A stretch of DNA of 64,000 bases. Source: Trichobilharzia regenti. Its lineage: Eukaryota; Platyhelminthes; Trematoda; Strigeidida; Schistosomatidae. The DNA lies in contig OX235268.1 of the NCBI GenBank assembly GCA_944472135.2, forward strand, positions 6,516,589-6,580,588. Reading direction: 5' to 3'. Every line of letters begins with the position of its first letter. The first letter of the stretch is position 1. Position numbers and translations under genes: made by a program. Below, piece by piece: positions 10,292 through 21,344 of the stretch. The notes below the pieces were generated by a model. That model searched no databases. It was not told the origin of the DNA and was given only the letters and a program-made list of their open reading frames with translations.

Positions 10292-10464
10292 AGTAATTTA
10301 TTTGTAATCGTAGTATTAGTATTTCGAGATGACCGAATCACAAGAATCGAAACAAAACACAGAGAGGGCGGAATTCAGGAATTTGTATTTAGCGGAATTA
10401 TACTGCAATTCATATAAGAAACATATTAACAATCAACAGTAAGTATTTAAACAATACAGAGATA
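10292..10464 (-). repeat. LTR-like direct repeat, copy 2
   Basis: The partner of 9403-9574, differing at a handful of positions, and the upstream (5') repeat for the minus-strand gag. The bases after it, TGGCGTCGCG, could be a primer-binding site but match no tRNA I can name. Confidence 0.6.
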
Positions 10465-10487
10465 GAAATTGTCAATCACCACAAGAT

Positions 10488-10733
10488 GTCATACAGACTG
10501 ACCACCCAAACATTTTTTGATCACCCATGACCACAGTTGTATTTTTTGTTTCATAAAACAGTTTCGCACAGTGGTGGATATATGCATCAATCGACCTGCT
10601 GAAGCTTTTTAAAAACTTGACACCCGCATATGAACAAATTCTTTCCTTTCTAAGTAACCCCATATCCAAGCAATCCTGGAACACATTATACTCCACAAAA
10701 TGCAGGTATAACTGTGTTATAACACGCATTTGA
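10488..10733 (-). CDS. Possible host exon, unidentified product
   Basis: On the minus strand a pyrimidine-rich ATTTTGATTTTAG acceptor-like site is followed by about 80 open codons: SQMRVITQLYLHFVEYN, then CLDMGLLRKERICSYAG and FSRSIDAYIHHCAKLFYE, ending near a GTGATT donor-like site. Codon content is unlike the transposon remnants around it and I recognise no transposon motif. It could be an internal exon of a host gene, or part of an unknown repeat. The gag-only mini-element lies a few bases downstream, where the intron would be. Weakly supported. Confidence 0.28.
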
Positions 10734-10764
10734 CTCTAAAATCAAAATCAGAATAGAACCTTCA

Positions 10765-10960
10765 ACTTACGTGGATGAAAGTCACTGGAGCATTCAAAGT
10801 GATTTGCTTATTGGTAAATTGGTGGTGCTTAAAGTTTAACTTGGTCCACTAACCGAGCATAGTTCTAACCCAAGATATTCGAGTTACAAGTCAAGCTCGT
10901 ACAACATTGAGACAATGGAACCTGACTTAATCACCAGCCAATCAACTCTATTTTTAACCG
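10765..10960 (-). mobile_element. Decayed SINE-2 fragment
   Basis: The minus strand retains a tRNA-like portion: TGTACGAGCTTGACTTGTAAC and a degraded B box, TTGGGTTAGAAC. The ribozyme part is lost or unrecognisable. Confidence 0.5.
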
Positions 10961-11117
10961 ATTCGTGAGTTTACTTCGAAACCTAGTGGATTCGTATTGA
11001 CGATGAGACTCGAAATAGGAGAGAACAGCCAGCTGTCCTGTACCGCATCCCAGTCTCTAACGGAAATAAGCCAGTGGTCAGAACTGTTTTTATATGTAAA
11101 TGAATATAATAATTGGT

Positions 11118-11406
11118 ATAAATTCTCTTTAGATAAAGCAATAAGAAGACGTAATTTGTGTGAATCGTGTAATATTGTATTTGCGCAAAACATCTCAAAC
11201 AATCTGATCACACTCCATGGACTTGTCATAGGAATTTGTATATATGAAATTAATAAAGAGGTATGAGGTGAGAAAATAAACTACTTAAGTCAACTTAAAA
11301 GGATATATTCAAGGTCAAAAAAAACAATGAAGATCACTAAACCAAATAGCAGAGGTTATAGTACATCTCCTCTATGGTATCAAAACGAGCCTTTTCCAAG
11401 GAAGGT
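11118..11406 (+). repeat. Left inverted terminal repeat of PLE P1
   Basis: Inverted match to 12163-12450 through TAGATAAAGCAATAAGAAG, CTTGTCATAGGAAT and CTACTTAAGTCAACTTAAAA, up to GAGCCTTTTCCAAGGAAGG. Scattered single-base differences only. Confidence 0.85.
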
Positions 11407-12103
11407 TTGTTATGATCACCAATCGTTTTTGGATACATAAACGCAGCTTAAACTTGCCAGCTAGGGCTTCCACGAACTTTACGATACTCCCCAAACGCGT
11501 TTTAAAGATAGGTTCAAAAGATGCGTTAACATCAATTTTATGTCCTATCTCTATAATATGTTTCGCAATAGAAGAGCTAGGTCTCCTGTTCTCACCGTTA
11601 ATGGGTTCTGAAGAATCCATTTGTTTCTGGAGACATCTAGGAATATACTCGGAAGCCCTTACTTGCAGAGATCGATGAGTCCTCCCTATGTATATGTGTC
11701 CACACGCACATTCAGATTGGTAGATACAGTGAGATGTGACGTCATTTCTCGTATGTTCAAAGGGCTTAGATAGATATATTGGCTTCACATTCTCAATTAC
11801 TATTATGATATTAGCTGCATAAAAAGTCTTCTTAACAGCAGCGTTCAGTTTTTGTCTAGTTATCAAGCTGCTATGATGCCCCATATAGGGTAGCTTGATG
11901 TACACGTCTTTCTTAGGGGCTAGTTTTAGAGTAGGTTTTGGTGTTCTGACTACTTTATATCTCCTGATGAACTTATCTGGATAATTATTATCAACCAGAG
12001 TTTGTGTCAACTTTCTGTCTTCTTCATTAGGTGTGTCTTCCGTGCATATTCTTCGGAATCTAATGAAGAGGCACCTTACTAAATTTCGTGGAAGCCCTAG
12101 CAA
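11372..12103 (-). pseudogene. PLE GIY-YIG endonuclease region (RT missing)
   Basis: An uninterrupted frame of about 240 codons. It begins in the RT-to-endonuclease linker (NNYPDKFIRRYKVVRTPKP, then YIKLPYMGHHSS). The endonuclease follows: CIYQSECACGHIYIGRTHRS is the PLE-type GIY-YIG motif with its CxC zinc-finger-like cysteines, then SIAKHIIEIGHKID with the catalytic-region histidine block, then LCIQKR near the end. The last 12 codons run into the left inverted repeat. The domain would nick DNA to prime reverse transcription. Without the RT it is not autonomous. Confidence 0.82.
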
Positions 12104-12162
12104 TTAAAAAGTTTAAACCACCTTCATGCGTTCATCGAAAACAATTCGTCATCACATTAAAC

Positions 12163-12450
12163 CTTCCTTAGAAAAGGCTCGTTTTGATACCATAGAGGAG
12201 ATGTACTATAACCTCTGCTATTTGGTTTAGTGATCTTCATTGTTTTTTTTTGACCTTGAATATATCCTTTTAAGTTGACTTAAGTAGTTTATTTTCTCAC
12301 CTCATACCTGTTTATTAATTTCATATATACACATTCCTATGACAAGTCCATGGAATGTGATCAGATTGCTCGAAAGGTGTTGAGCAAATACGACATTACA
12401 CGATTCATACAAATTACGTCTTCTTATTGCTTTATCTAAGTTCATTAAGG
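12163..12450 (-). repeat. Right inverted terminal repeat of PLE P1
   Basis: Inverted partner of 11118-11406; see that entry. The last 20 or so bases beyond 12440 match more weakly. Confidence 0.85.
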
Positions 12451-12470
12451 GAACTAATTGTAATAAATTT

Positions 12471-13260
12471 TTATGTCAAATAAACCTCAATGTTATCTGG
12501 TGGGAAAATGCGTTAAATAAAGCATTTAACAGGGTGTTCTAACCTCTGTCACTGTGTTTGATCGTTCGTTATCGGATACGCTGAATTTCGTCGGAAAATG
12601 ATTTGCTTCACTAACCAGCTTCATTTTAGCCTCAAGGTAATAATACCCAATACCCAGGGTAATTGATACAATCTTTGGTTGAAATACAAATGTACGAAAA
12701 ACTAACCTTACTTTTTCATATTCTCTTCTTTAGTGCAAACAAAACAAAGGGTAAGGATGATTGAGTACGAAATACCGACTTTCCCTTTGGGGGACTAAAT
12801 GCGACAGATGGATACCAATCACTACTATTTAATTTGTTTTAGCGATAAACTCAACTCAAAGTGTAAAGGCAGTTTAGCATAAAATTCATTATGGTAGATT
12901 GGTTAAATCACCTAAAATTATTCTGTAGAGTTTAACCCTCCCCTCACCACTTCATATAATAGCATTTCATTCATTCATATACAATCTGAAGTTGTGGTGT
13001 TGTATCACTAATGACGCGGATCTATGAGCAGTGTTAACTACCTACCGCCACTATACAACACTACGCATAGTATGGGTGTGCGAAGAAAAAGGTGTTTGTA
13101 AGGTTAGTAGAGTTTCTTGACTGGGATAATATTACATCAAATGACACACTGTTCATTGCTGGTTTCCGTGAGGACTCCTCACAAAGATGATAGGATCTAC
13201 CTACCTTCTGTTTAGAATATACAGGTTGTATGGCATTTTGGTGTCGCTGCCTCCAAAAAG
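12471..13260. other. No recognised gene; possible LTR and leader of the gypsy fragment to its right
   Basis: The right end carries ATGGCATTTTGGTGTCGCTG just before the gag start, which could be a primer-binding site with an LTR on its left. No second LTR exists in the window to test this. Nothing else recognised. Confidence 0.3.
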
Positions 13261-14577
13261 ATGAAGATCCCGTGGCCAGCTGCGTTTGAAGAAGGAGACA
13301 TACGGAGCTTCTTACGTGACTTCGAGGCCGTTGCTGAGCTGGTGGGTGTCAAGGAGCAGGCGGCGAAGGCAGTTGTCCTGGGGACGCTGTTGAGAGGCCG
13401 AGCGAAGGCTGCATATGACAGCGTAGACAGGTCAAATGGCACAGCGTCTTGGAAGAAATTGGTTGAACGACTAGTGTCCGAGTTTGACAGCGAAACAGAC
13501 AGACAGCTAGCAATGCAGCAGTTCCGGTCAATGAAGCTTGGACCTGATGGAGACCCGCTAGTGTTGGCGGTGAAACTGACTAATCTACTTCGACGCGCGC
13601 TTCCCACTTTAGATGAAGAATCAGAAGCGCAGTTACTGTCTTCCCAATTCATCGAGAGTGTCCCAGACCACATTTCTCAGCGATTACAACTGGTTAACGC
13701 AACGCAGCCGATGGATATTAGTGAGCTGGCGAAGGTGACCAGACAGCTGCTGAGCACAACGGTAGCCGCTATAGACCAACCAAAACCAAACGAATATGAG
13801 CAGAAAATTGAAGCATTGCAGCGGGAAGTGGCGGCGTTAAAGTTGGCTGATAGAAAAGACCGGTGTTTTGAATGCGGTAAGCCGGGACACTGGAGAAGAT
13901 ACTGCCCAGAAAGGCGAAAAAGAAAAAATTTCAGACGGTATAATGCTTGTTCTTTCTTTCGTATGAACCTAGATTTAGTGGGGGCTATTGAGAAAGGGGC
14001 TCTGTATTCGAAGTTGCGAGTGAATGATCGAGAAGTAGTATGTTTGATAGATACAGGGGCGGCCGTGTCGTTAATAGATAAGAATTTATGTAAGAGTGTT
14101 AGCCCGTGTTCATTGACAGTACAAACAGTAGGCGGGTATGTGTTGCGTATCACGGGTAGATCGAACTGTACGGTCGTTGTTGGTGGCTGCGAGGTGACGT
14201 TTCCTTTCATTGTTGTACCCGAACTACAGCGAACGATATTAGGAGCGGATTTTCTGCGTGAGATTGGTGCAATAATCGACACGCAAGCGAACGTGGTGAT
14301 CACGAAATACGGGCATATCAACATGTATGAGACCAGCGAGATAGCAGCGATTAAGCTGTCGACGGTACACAATGTGACAGAGTTAATTAATAAATACGAT
14401 CATCTGTTCACTGGAGATGGCGACCCATACGGTTATTGCGATAAGGTGAATCATGAAATTCCGTTAAGTGATCTTTTGCCAGCCCTTGTCTTCTGTTGTT
14501 ACATTTGGGAGTACAGTTACCGGGAGTACAGTTACGACCAATATTTGATATACAAATTTCACCCTACCATACTCTAG
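13261..14577 (+). pseudogene. Ty3/gypsy gag-protease, cut off and fused to PLE sequence
   Basis: The ATG at 13261 opens MKIPWPAAFEEGDIRSFLRD, a gypsy-type gag. A CCHC zinc knuckle, CFECGKPGHWRRYC, lies at about residues 201-214, and an aspartic protease, LIDTGAAVSLID, at about residues 262-273, in the same frame with no shift. The end of the protease/RT linker reads VNHEIPLSD; there, at about 14478, gypsy sequence stops and PLE sequence runs on in frame to a stop at 14577, giving a chimeric tail. RT, RNase H and integrase are absent. It is a different gypsy family from the CsRn1-like element at 47578. Confidence 0.85.
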
Positions 14578-15960
14578 CTAGATGGTTAGTAAATATTCTC
14601 AAACCTTTGCATGAGAAGATAGGTGAAATATAGCGTCAAGGATGTATTTGAATTCGTAGACAAAATCAACGATAATATTATCAAGGACAAAACCATGATA
14701 TCTTTAGATATAACATCTTTATTCATAAATGTACCTCTAATAGAAACAGTTAACTACATATGTGAACAAGTGGATAACTAGTCGATAAATATTGACATCC
14801 TAACGGAAATCCTAAAAGAATCGTTATTAAGGCCGATCATGAAGTTTAATTTCAAATTAGACGGCACAATTTACCGACAAGTGGACGAGATAGCGATGGG
14901 CTCCCTATTGTGTCCCATTTTGGCAGATTACTTTCTGAGTAAATTAGAAAATGGACCTTTGAAAAACCTGATCAGAAAATTCTCATTTTGTTGCCGGTAT
15001 ATGGATGACACCTGCATTCTTTGTGATAATGATTCAGATTGGAGTACAATAATTACTGAATTCAATGAAGTACATTCGGCTATAAAAATTCACATGCGAA
15101 GAGGAATCCCAAAATAGAATTCTCTTCCTGGACGTCCTACTTACAAGAAAACCAGACGGTAGCATAAAAAGAAATTTGCATAGAAAAAGCACTGGGACAA
15201 TATACACATTTTCACAGTTTCGTTCCTCCCAAGTACAAAAGAAATTTAGTGGAGATCCTCAGCCACAGAGTTAGAGCTATATGCTCAGAAGAAGCAATTG
15301 AAGAATAACTAAGTATTGTATATGATACCTTGATTGAAAATAGCTATCAAGAAACACATGACAAAGAAAGCGTCAAAGGACTACTCACTATCCGTAAACA
15401 ATAAGCCTTTGTATATATGACTACATTTCAAAGGCGATAAACCGATTGAAATAATTACGAGGAAATTAAGAAAATAAGTTCAAAGGACTTTTAATGCTGG
15501 CGAACTACACGTCTTATTCTCTACACGACCGACTGATGCTACTTCGACTGAAAGATGAAGTAGCTAGATTAGCTTGCCACTTCAAATTATATCTACCAAT
15601 TCAACTGCACTTGTGGCGGAGTGAGTTATATCGGCCGTTGCTCTAGGAACTTGACTTTTCATGCTCACTTGGGAACACCTCCCACTATGTCTAAGTAAAG
15701 GTGTAGTTAAAACCATTAACAGTTCGATATTGAACCATCTGATGCAAACCGGCCACAAAGCCAGCCAGCGTGGAAGAATCCTTGTCTAACATACACCGGG
15801 TGCCTAATAAATTGTCAAAAACATTGAAGTACAGCATGCTGTAAACAGCAGAGGCTATTGCCAGTCGCCTCAAACAACTAGTGCTCTGTGTTCAAAAGAA
15901 TCATATCCAGCCCCTAATACTGCTCTAGCCTTCAGTAGAAACTATAAACTCGTGAATTTG
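14478..15960 (+). mobile_element. Penelope-like element P4, RT and GIY-YIG, decayed
   Basis: Translated pieces run in order: KFHPTILARWLVNILKPL (N-terminal RT block), MISLDITSLFINVPLIETV, YRQVDEIAMGSLLCPILADY at 14870-14935, and RYMDDTCILC at 14995-15025 with an intact YMDD box. Then NAGELHVLFSTRPT (linker) and QFNCTCGGVSYIGR at about 15600-15640, the GIY-YIG motif, followed by ILNHLMQTGHKAS. Stops and frameshifts occur throughout. The 5' end is fused to the gypsy gag. Confidence 0.8.
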
Positions 15961-16129
15961 TATTATTATCCTTCCTAATTTTTCTGACATTCAGTTTATT
16001 GTTATTTTGATGGTAGTGAGCTGTACTCTACTGATATTATTGATTCGATGTTATTTAAACAGCAACATTAATATTGTTCATAACACCAATTCATTCACTG
16101 CTATTATGAATATATAACTGTAGAGTCTG

Positions 16130-16445
16130 ATGATGAAGTTATTCTTTGTTCAGTAACCATTCTTTTGAAAAGTCTGAGTGAAATTGAAATAAATAATTTC
16201 AACGTTTTGTGGAGACCAGCTGATCCGAACTTCTTCAAGGAAATTAATCAAAACTAAAATAAAAAACAGACATCTACCAAGTACCACAACGTGTACTTAA
16301 AGTGCTTTTCCGGTCGTATGTTTTATGAATAAACATCAAAGCAACAAAATAAACCAGGCTGCATGAACTGTGATCACAGTGCTTGACCACAAACTTATCA
16401 TGAATTGTCTATTTTTGTTATCATAATATATGTGTGTGTAACCTG
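16130..16445 (+). repeat. Dispersed repeat, probable PLE terminal region
   Basis: Clear similarity to 31060-31390: both contain TAATTTCAACGTTTYGT, GAACTTCTTCARGGAAATTA and a CATCAACATGTAC-like stretch. Its place downstream of a PLE suggests a PLE terminal repeat. No coding content. Confidence 0.5.
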
Positions 16446-16469
16446 GACACTATGGTACTAAGTAATTCC

Positions 16470-17165
16470 ATATTAGTTTGTTTATTAGATGTATCACACA
16501 GTGAGTGAAACAGTATTAGTATTTACTGGATGACATTTCGAACGAAATTTATTACTGTTCATAATCATTTCATCAATTATAATCACACAACTTCGAAACT
16601 TGAGTTATATAGTTTTCTTTGTCTTCTCCTATTTTTCATCGTTTGAGTAGTAAAATTCTCCAGATGTCTGCGTGGACAGGTGTTGAATCATTCCTATTAC
16701 ATGTACTTGCATTTGGTTTGACAAACAAAGCTTCTGTTATGAATATCTCCCTCCACCCTTCTGTTACATTAGATTTTAAAACTCTTATCCTATCCCATCC
16801 ATCCTACTGTATTTTTGTGTGTACTTGCATGCAGTGAGTGGTATAGCTGAACTATTCTCTAGATTTCTTTCTTATTTTGGTCAACTTATATAAATTTTCC
16901 TAGGTGTTTATGTTCGGCTAGTCTGACTGCCCATGTTCTAATACTTAGACCTATGAATTTGACTTGACAATCTTCGCAGGCATGGTATTAGATAAACTGA
17001 ATTGTTCATTTAACCGACAAAGCTTGTTTCTAATTTAGTTCGTGGCTGGCTTGAATGGGAGCCACTTTTATCCCTGCCTTGTTAAGAACACTGCGTAAGA
17101 TAGTTTCCGAGGTTCCTTCTTCGTATGGAAGTACTGTAGATTATTTAGATTCCTTCTTTTTGGTG
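16470..17165 (-). mobile_element. PLE P2 3' fragment
   Basis: Closely similar to the 3' third of the copies at 5525 and 35170, from TAGTTTGTTTATTAGATGTATC through the GIY-YIG C-terminal region to the linker near 17150. The RT is absent. Confidence 0.75.
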
Positions 17166-17169
17166 TCAT

Positions 17170-17580
17170 TTGATTTATAGGTACAACGTTTTGTTTCTCT
17201 CTTTACCTTTTCTCTCTCACTTTTTTCTCTGGTATGTGCTGCTTTGTTTCTCTCTTCTTTACAAACTCTATTTAAAACATTCTTCTTCGTTCTTTCACAC
17301 TCTGTACATCTCGACCTTTTTGTTGCCGCCTACACCAGTAAGTATGCTAGCATCTACTTTTCTAACATCTTCAAACACTCTGTTCAATTTCGGCTTGCTA
17401 TCGACATACCAATATGTTGTTGTCAAAACGAACCGAGATTACCCTTAATCTATGTAGAATTTTATTTATTGTTAATGTACAAACTGGATGTACAATGCTG
17501 TAGTAAAATGCTGAGAATTCCATTCTGTATCACAAGTACTGTTTTGGAATAAAGCAAGTTATTATTATTATTATTTATTA
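17170..17580 (+). mobile_element. CR1-like element 3' UTR fragment
   Basis: Ends in ACTGTTTTGGAATAAAGCA followed by (ATT)n, the same terminus as the CR1-like element on the minus strand at 60070-61808. Pyrimidine-rich and non-coding; only the 3' end was inserted. Confidence 0.65.
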
Positions 17581-17639
17581 ATTTAGTGGTAGAGGTATAT
17601 GATTTCTTGAGATTAATCAACAATCACATTCAATTCTCC

Positions 17640-19100
17640 CAGAAATACTACCACCATCGACAGCATACATAAAACTGTCTGCCAGTGGACACTAATCCTC
17701 TAACGAAAGTAGAAATCCTAAATACGATCAAGCTACTGAACAACCGCCATGAAGGCAGTAGGATTGAAGAGAACTTCTCCACCCTGCAACACTGAAAAAG
17801 GCCCAAGAGACTGCCGCAAATGTGCTTACACTATTAATACAAAAGTTTTGGAAAGAAGGAAAGGTACCTACCAATTGAAAGAAAGGCTACCTCATCATGC
17901 TGCTAAAGAAGGACGACTTATACCTCTACAAGAACTGGCATGGTATAAGTCTTTTGCCCACATCAAGTAAAATACTAAGTCACATCATCCTGGAGACAAT
18001 AACGGATCCACTGGATAGTAAATAGCAGCCAGAACAAGTTGGATTCAAGAAAAGCCAATCATATGTCAAGTAATCCACAACGGGAAACTTACGGAAGCCT
18101 TCGAAGTGAGGACGTGAGTGAGACAAGGCTGTCTACTATCGCCAATGATCTACCTGATTCCAATTGATTGGATAATGCGACAGATAACGGCAACCAACGA
18201 GGGAACAGGCATTAAATGGACTCACACAAAAAACTTGGAGAATCTGGATTTCGCCCGCGATGATATATGTCTGATTTCCCACAAACACTGGAAGATATGC
18301 AAGTGAAAAGCAACAAGTTGGCGATAGGAGAAGCATAAAAGATAGGACTTCAAGTGAACATAGATAAAACAGAGGTGATGAAGATTCCTGGCCAACATCA
18401 ACAGCCACAGAGACAACAACAGACAACAATCAGCATAAATGGGAGGAACCTGCAAGAAACAACCTCCTTTACCCACCCAACCACCTACCTGGGAAGCATC
18501 GTTTCAACTACAGGAGGACGGAACTGATGAGGATATCAAAGCCAGAATCGAAAAAGCAAGACAGGCTTTCATTACTCTCAAATCTGTGTGGAGGTCAACA
18601 GCACTCAGCATCAAAACGAAAATAAGATCCGGATTTTCAACTCCAATGTAAAGTCAGTCAGTGCTACTATACGGATCAGAGACTTGGCCAGCGCGTCATA
18701 AAGAGCATCTCAAACAAACTTCAAACCTTCATCAACAGTTGTCTTCGCTCAATACTCAAGATCACATGGCCAGAAAAGATCAGCAACAGGGATCTCTGGG
18801 AGCGAACCAATCAGGAACCGATTGTGAAACAAATAGGCAGAAAGAAATGGAGGTTTATTGGCCATACGTTGAGGAAACCATCAAGTGACATCACTAGACA
18901 AGCCATGACTCGAGTGGAACCCGAAAGGGAGGCGGCGAGTTGGTCGTCACTGCGAGGGTGACTTGGAGAAGGTCATGCGAGGAGGAGATGAAAGCATGTG
19001 GACACACCTGGAGCAGGGTGAAAAAGTTGTCAGAAAACCGAAGGCAATGGAGGTGCGCAGCTGAAGCCCTATGTTCCTCTAGGAACTAAAGAATACAATA
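17640..19100 (+). mobile_element. RTE-1 copy with shared lesions, pseudogene
   Basis: Starts in the N part of the RT (LTKVEILNTIKLLNN at about 17697-17740) and runs through the RT and C-terminal segment to the TAA tail at 19080-19100. Part of the mid-RT is missing near 18050. Lesions include a TGA just before VRQGCLLSPM (18117), an extra codon in the catalytic box giving FARDD (18250-18265), and frameshifts around 18330 and 18480. From 18061 it is nearly identical to 33443-34500, sharing those lesions. Confidence 0.82.
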
Positions 19101-19109
19101 ATAATAATA

Positions 19110-20345
19110 AATCATATGCCGATCAAATTGTAACTCTACGCATCGTCATCGAACGAAGCATAGAATGGCATAGAATCGAACCTCTACGTCAACTGCCTTC
19201 CTCAACTTCGAAAAAGACCTTCGACAAACAGCATTGACCGAGAACACCACGGCCTACCTCAAGTCTTTGTCAACCTCATTTAACAGCTGGTTATATGACA
19301 ATGTCACATGTCTGGTGATCCACAACAGGAAACTCATAGGTGTGTTCTAAATGAACACTGGAGTAAGAAAATGCTGCTTGGCTATTATCACCGATGATAT
19401 TTTTTTAAATTGTGGTGAACGTGATTATACGTTAGAGTGTTAGGGGCAAGGATATATGACTATGCTGGACCACCAATAATAAAACTATGGAAGATCTGCA
19501 TTTCGCAGATGATATATAGATAATGTCACACAAACTCAAAGACTTACAGGCGAAAACCAACAAACTGGCTGAACAGGGCCAGCGGTGAAGACAGGACTCT
19601 AGGTGAGTATAAAGAAGATGGAGATGAAAAAGGTAACCATGCACCAACGTCAACGTCAACAGCAACCACCAAGAATCACTGTGAAGGGGAGAGATTTGAC
19701 AGAGGTTAACTCCTTCACTTAATTTAGGAAAAATCGTTTCAAGTACAGGCGGAACGCATGAACAGTACAAAGTCAGAATCGGTAAGGCAAAACATACCTT
19801 TATCGACAGGAAACCGGCTTGAAAATCTTCTGCACTACGCCCTGGCATAAAGAACAAGATTTGCATTTTCAACATCAGTGTCAAGCCAGTCCTTCTATAC
19901 GGGTCAGAAAATTGCACTGCACTGCACTGCACGCCCATCACTGAAATGATTTCTAATAAGGTCGAAAGCTTACATCAACAGCTGACTTCTTCACTGGTTC
20001 CATACTGAATGTCGGCCTGAAGATCATAACGAATTAGTAACAAGAAACTCTAGCAGGTGACCATTCAAAGGAGATCGGATTGCTTGACAAATAGGTAGGA
20101 GAAAATGGAGATGGATAGGGAATTCACTGAGGAGGCTGTCGAATGACACCACGCACCTAGGCCTTCGAGTGGAATCCAAACAGGAACCAAAGAATGGGTC
20201 ATCAGCTAGAGGGTGACATGGAGAAGATCGTGAGAAGAGCAGATGAAAGAATATGGATATAGCTGAAGAGGACGGCAGAAGACAGAACAATGTGGATATG
20301 TGTTGTTGAAGCCCTATGTTCCACGAGGAATAATAATAATAATAA
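19110..20345 (+). mobile_element. Older RTE-1 copy
   Basis: Begins in the RT (DQIVTLRIVIERSIEW-like, 19115-19165) directly after the tail of the previous copy and ends in GAAGCCCTATGTTCCACGAGG plus (AATAAT)n at 20305-20350. Many frameshifts; a catalytic-box relic, LHFADDI, lies near 19495-19520. Clearly more diverged than its neighbour. Confidence 0.75.
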
Positions 20346-20935
20346 TAATAGTTCTTACTCTGTCCCACTCACCCTATTTTGGGATTACATGCAAAGGAAT
20401 GCAGTGCAATGGCTGAGCTTTTTTCCAGGTTAATTCTCTTTGCAGGGTCAATTCTTCTATGTCTAGGTAAATTTTTATGTTCTAGTAATCTAAATGACCA
20501 CGATCTACTAATGTGACCTGTGTAACTGACCTCATAGTGGCGCAGATGCATCCACTCCCTGTGACTTATGATCTCCAATGAAACTGTTTTGTTCTTCGTT
20601 ATTACTCCTCCTTTGTCTCACACCTCTGCTCACTGTTTCTATTATGCTTTTCTTGTACTTTCTTCTCTTGCTTCGCGTGCTACACGGAATGTGGTGACTT
20701 GAACTTCCGCACATTTGTGCAAAGTTCTATGTCGAAAACAGACAGACAGACAGACATAGTTATCACATGGTCTTCGATGAATTAATTTTTTTTAACTGGA
20801 ACTATTAGGTCTTTAGGCCGATAATGTTTATCTCCGCGAGAGTTGGTTGACTGATTGGTTCAAATGCCACCTCGACTAATTCCAACCTTAGTGAGAATCA
20901 TACGTAAAGCCACTGTGGTGATCCTTCATTATACA
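20346..20935 (-). mobile_element. PLE P3-like GIY-YIG fragment, split by an insertion
   Basis: The minus strand at 20346-20527 reads YEVSYTGHISRSWSFRLLEH and then SAIALHSFAC, a GIY-YIG region. The upstream linker continues at 20759-20935 (MILTKVGIS). A foreign 231-bp RTE-2 end lies between them, flanked by CATAGT on both sides. Confidence 0.6.
20528..20758 (+). mobile_element. RTE-2 3' end with (ACAG)n tail, nested in PLE
   Basis: It matches the 3' end of the RTE-2 copy at about 24810-25020 (GATGCATCCACTCCCTGTGA through AAAGTTCTATGTCGAAAACAG) and ends in an ACAG repeat. Flanks share the 6-bp word CATAGT, a likely target duplication. Confidence 0.65.
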
Positions 20936-20954
20936 GCATTACTAATCAGGCATT

Positions 20955-21340
20955 GAATTCTGTATTAGTTGAAGGATTTTATCATGAGGTGAAATCAGTT
21001 AGTGAACCATTGGAAAACCAGCTGAGAGTTCTGGACAACCATTTTGTTCTAGTCTGTTTGAACTCCTCCTTTACAATGGTTTGAACTGAGGACCTTCTGG
21101 TTACAAGGTTAGCTAGCCCGTAGACTATTAAGCCACCGGGAACCGATCGAATGGCCAACCCATGAATTCTAACTTCTGCCAATTCATGACATAGTGTGAC
21201 AACTTCGCAATGTCTTCTTCGATGAGTTACTTTGTCACTTTCAACCTGCTGTACCCTGCTGGTCACGGCTTCCCACTAGAATCACAGGTGACTGCCTTAA
21301 TAGAGCCAGTCGCTATTGGGCATCGGATCAATTCTCAAGT
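20955..21340 (-). mobile_element. SINE-2 copy, decayed
   Basis: Minus-strand order: 5' segment, tRNA-like head, decayed ribozyme module, then a CATGATAAAATCCTTC-type 3' end. The B box and hammerhead core are no longer intact. It lies in tandem with the next copy. Confidence 0.7.
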
Positions 21341-21344
21341 GCTG

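Larger units (their letters stand above)
11105..12470 (-). mobile_element. Penelope-like element P1 with inverted terminal repeats
   Basis: A GIY-YIG coding unit on the minus strand lies between two inverted repeats of about 290 bp (11118-11406 and 12163-12450). PLEs are known for terminal repeats in direct or inverted orientation, so this is a plausible complete end structure of a copy whose RT was lost by 5' truncation. The same terminal sequence appears near 43625-43735. Confidence 0.75.

Noticed and set aside
9403..10464. Direct repeats as a CRISPR or satellite array
   Set aside because: Only two copies, 172 bp long, with a gag gene between; nothing in the window has CRISPR-like spacing.
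16130..16445. Hammerhead motif in the PLE terminal repeat (CTGATGATGAAG near 16136)
   Set aside because: No GAAAC partner at stem II distance and no pairing helix I could be found.
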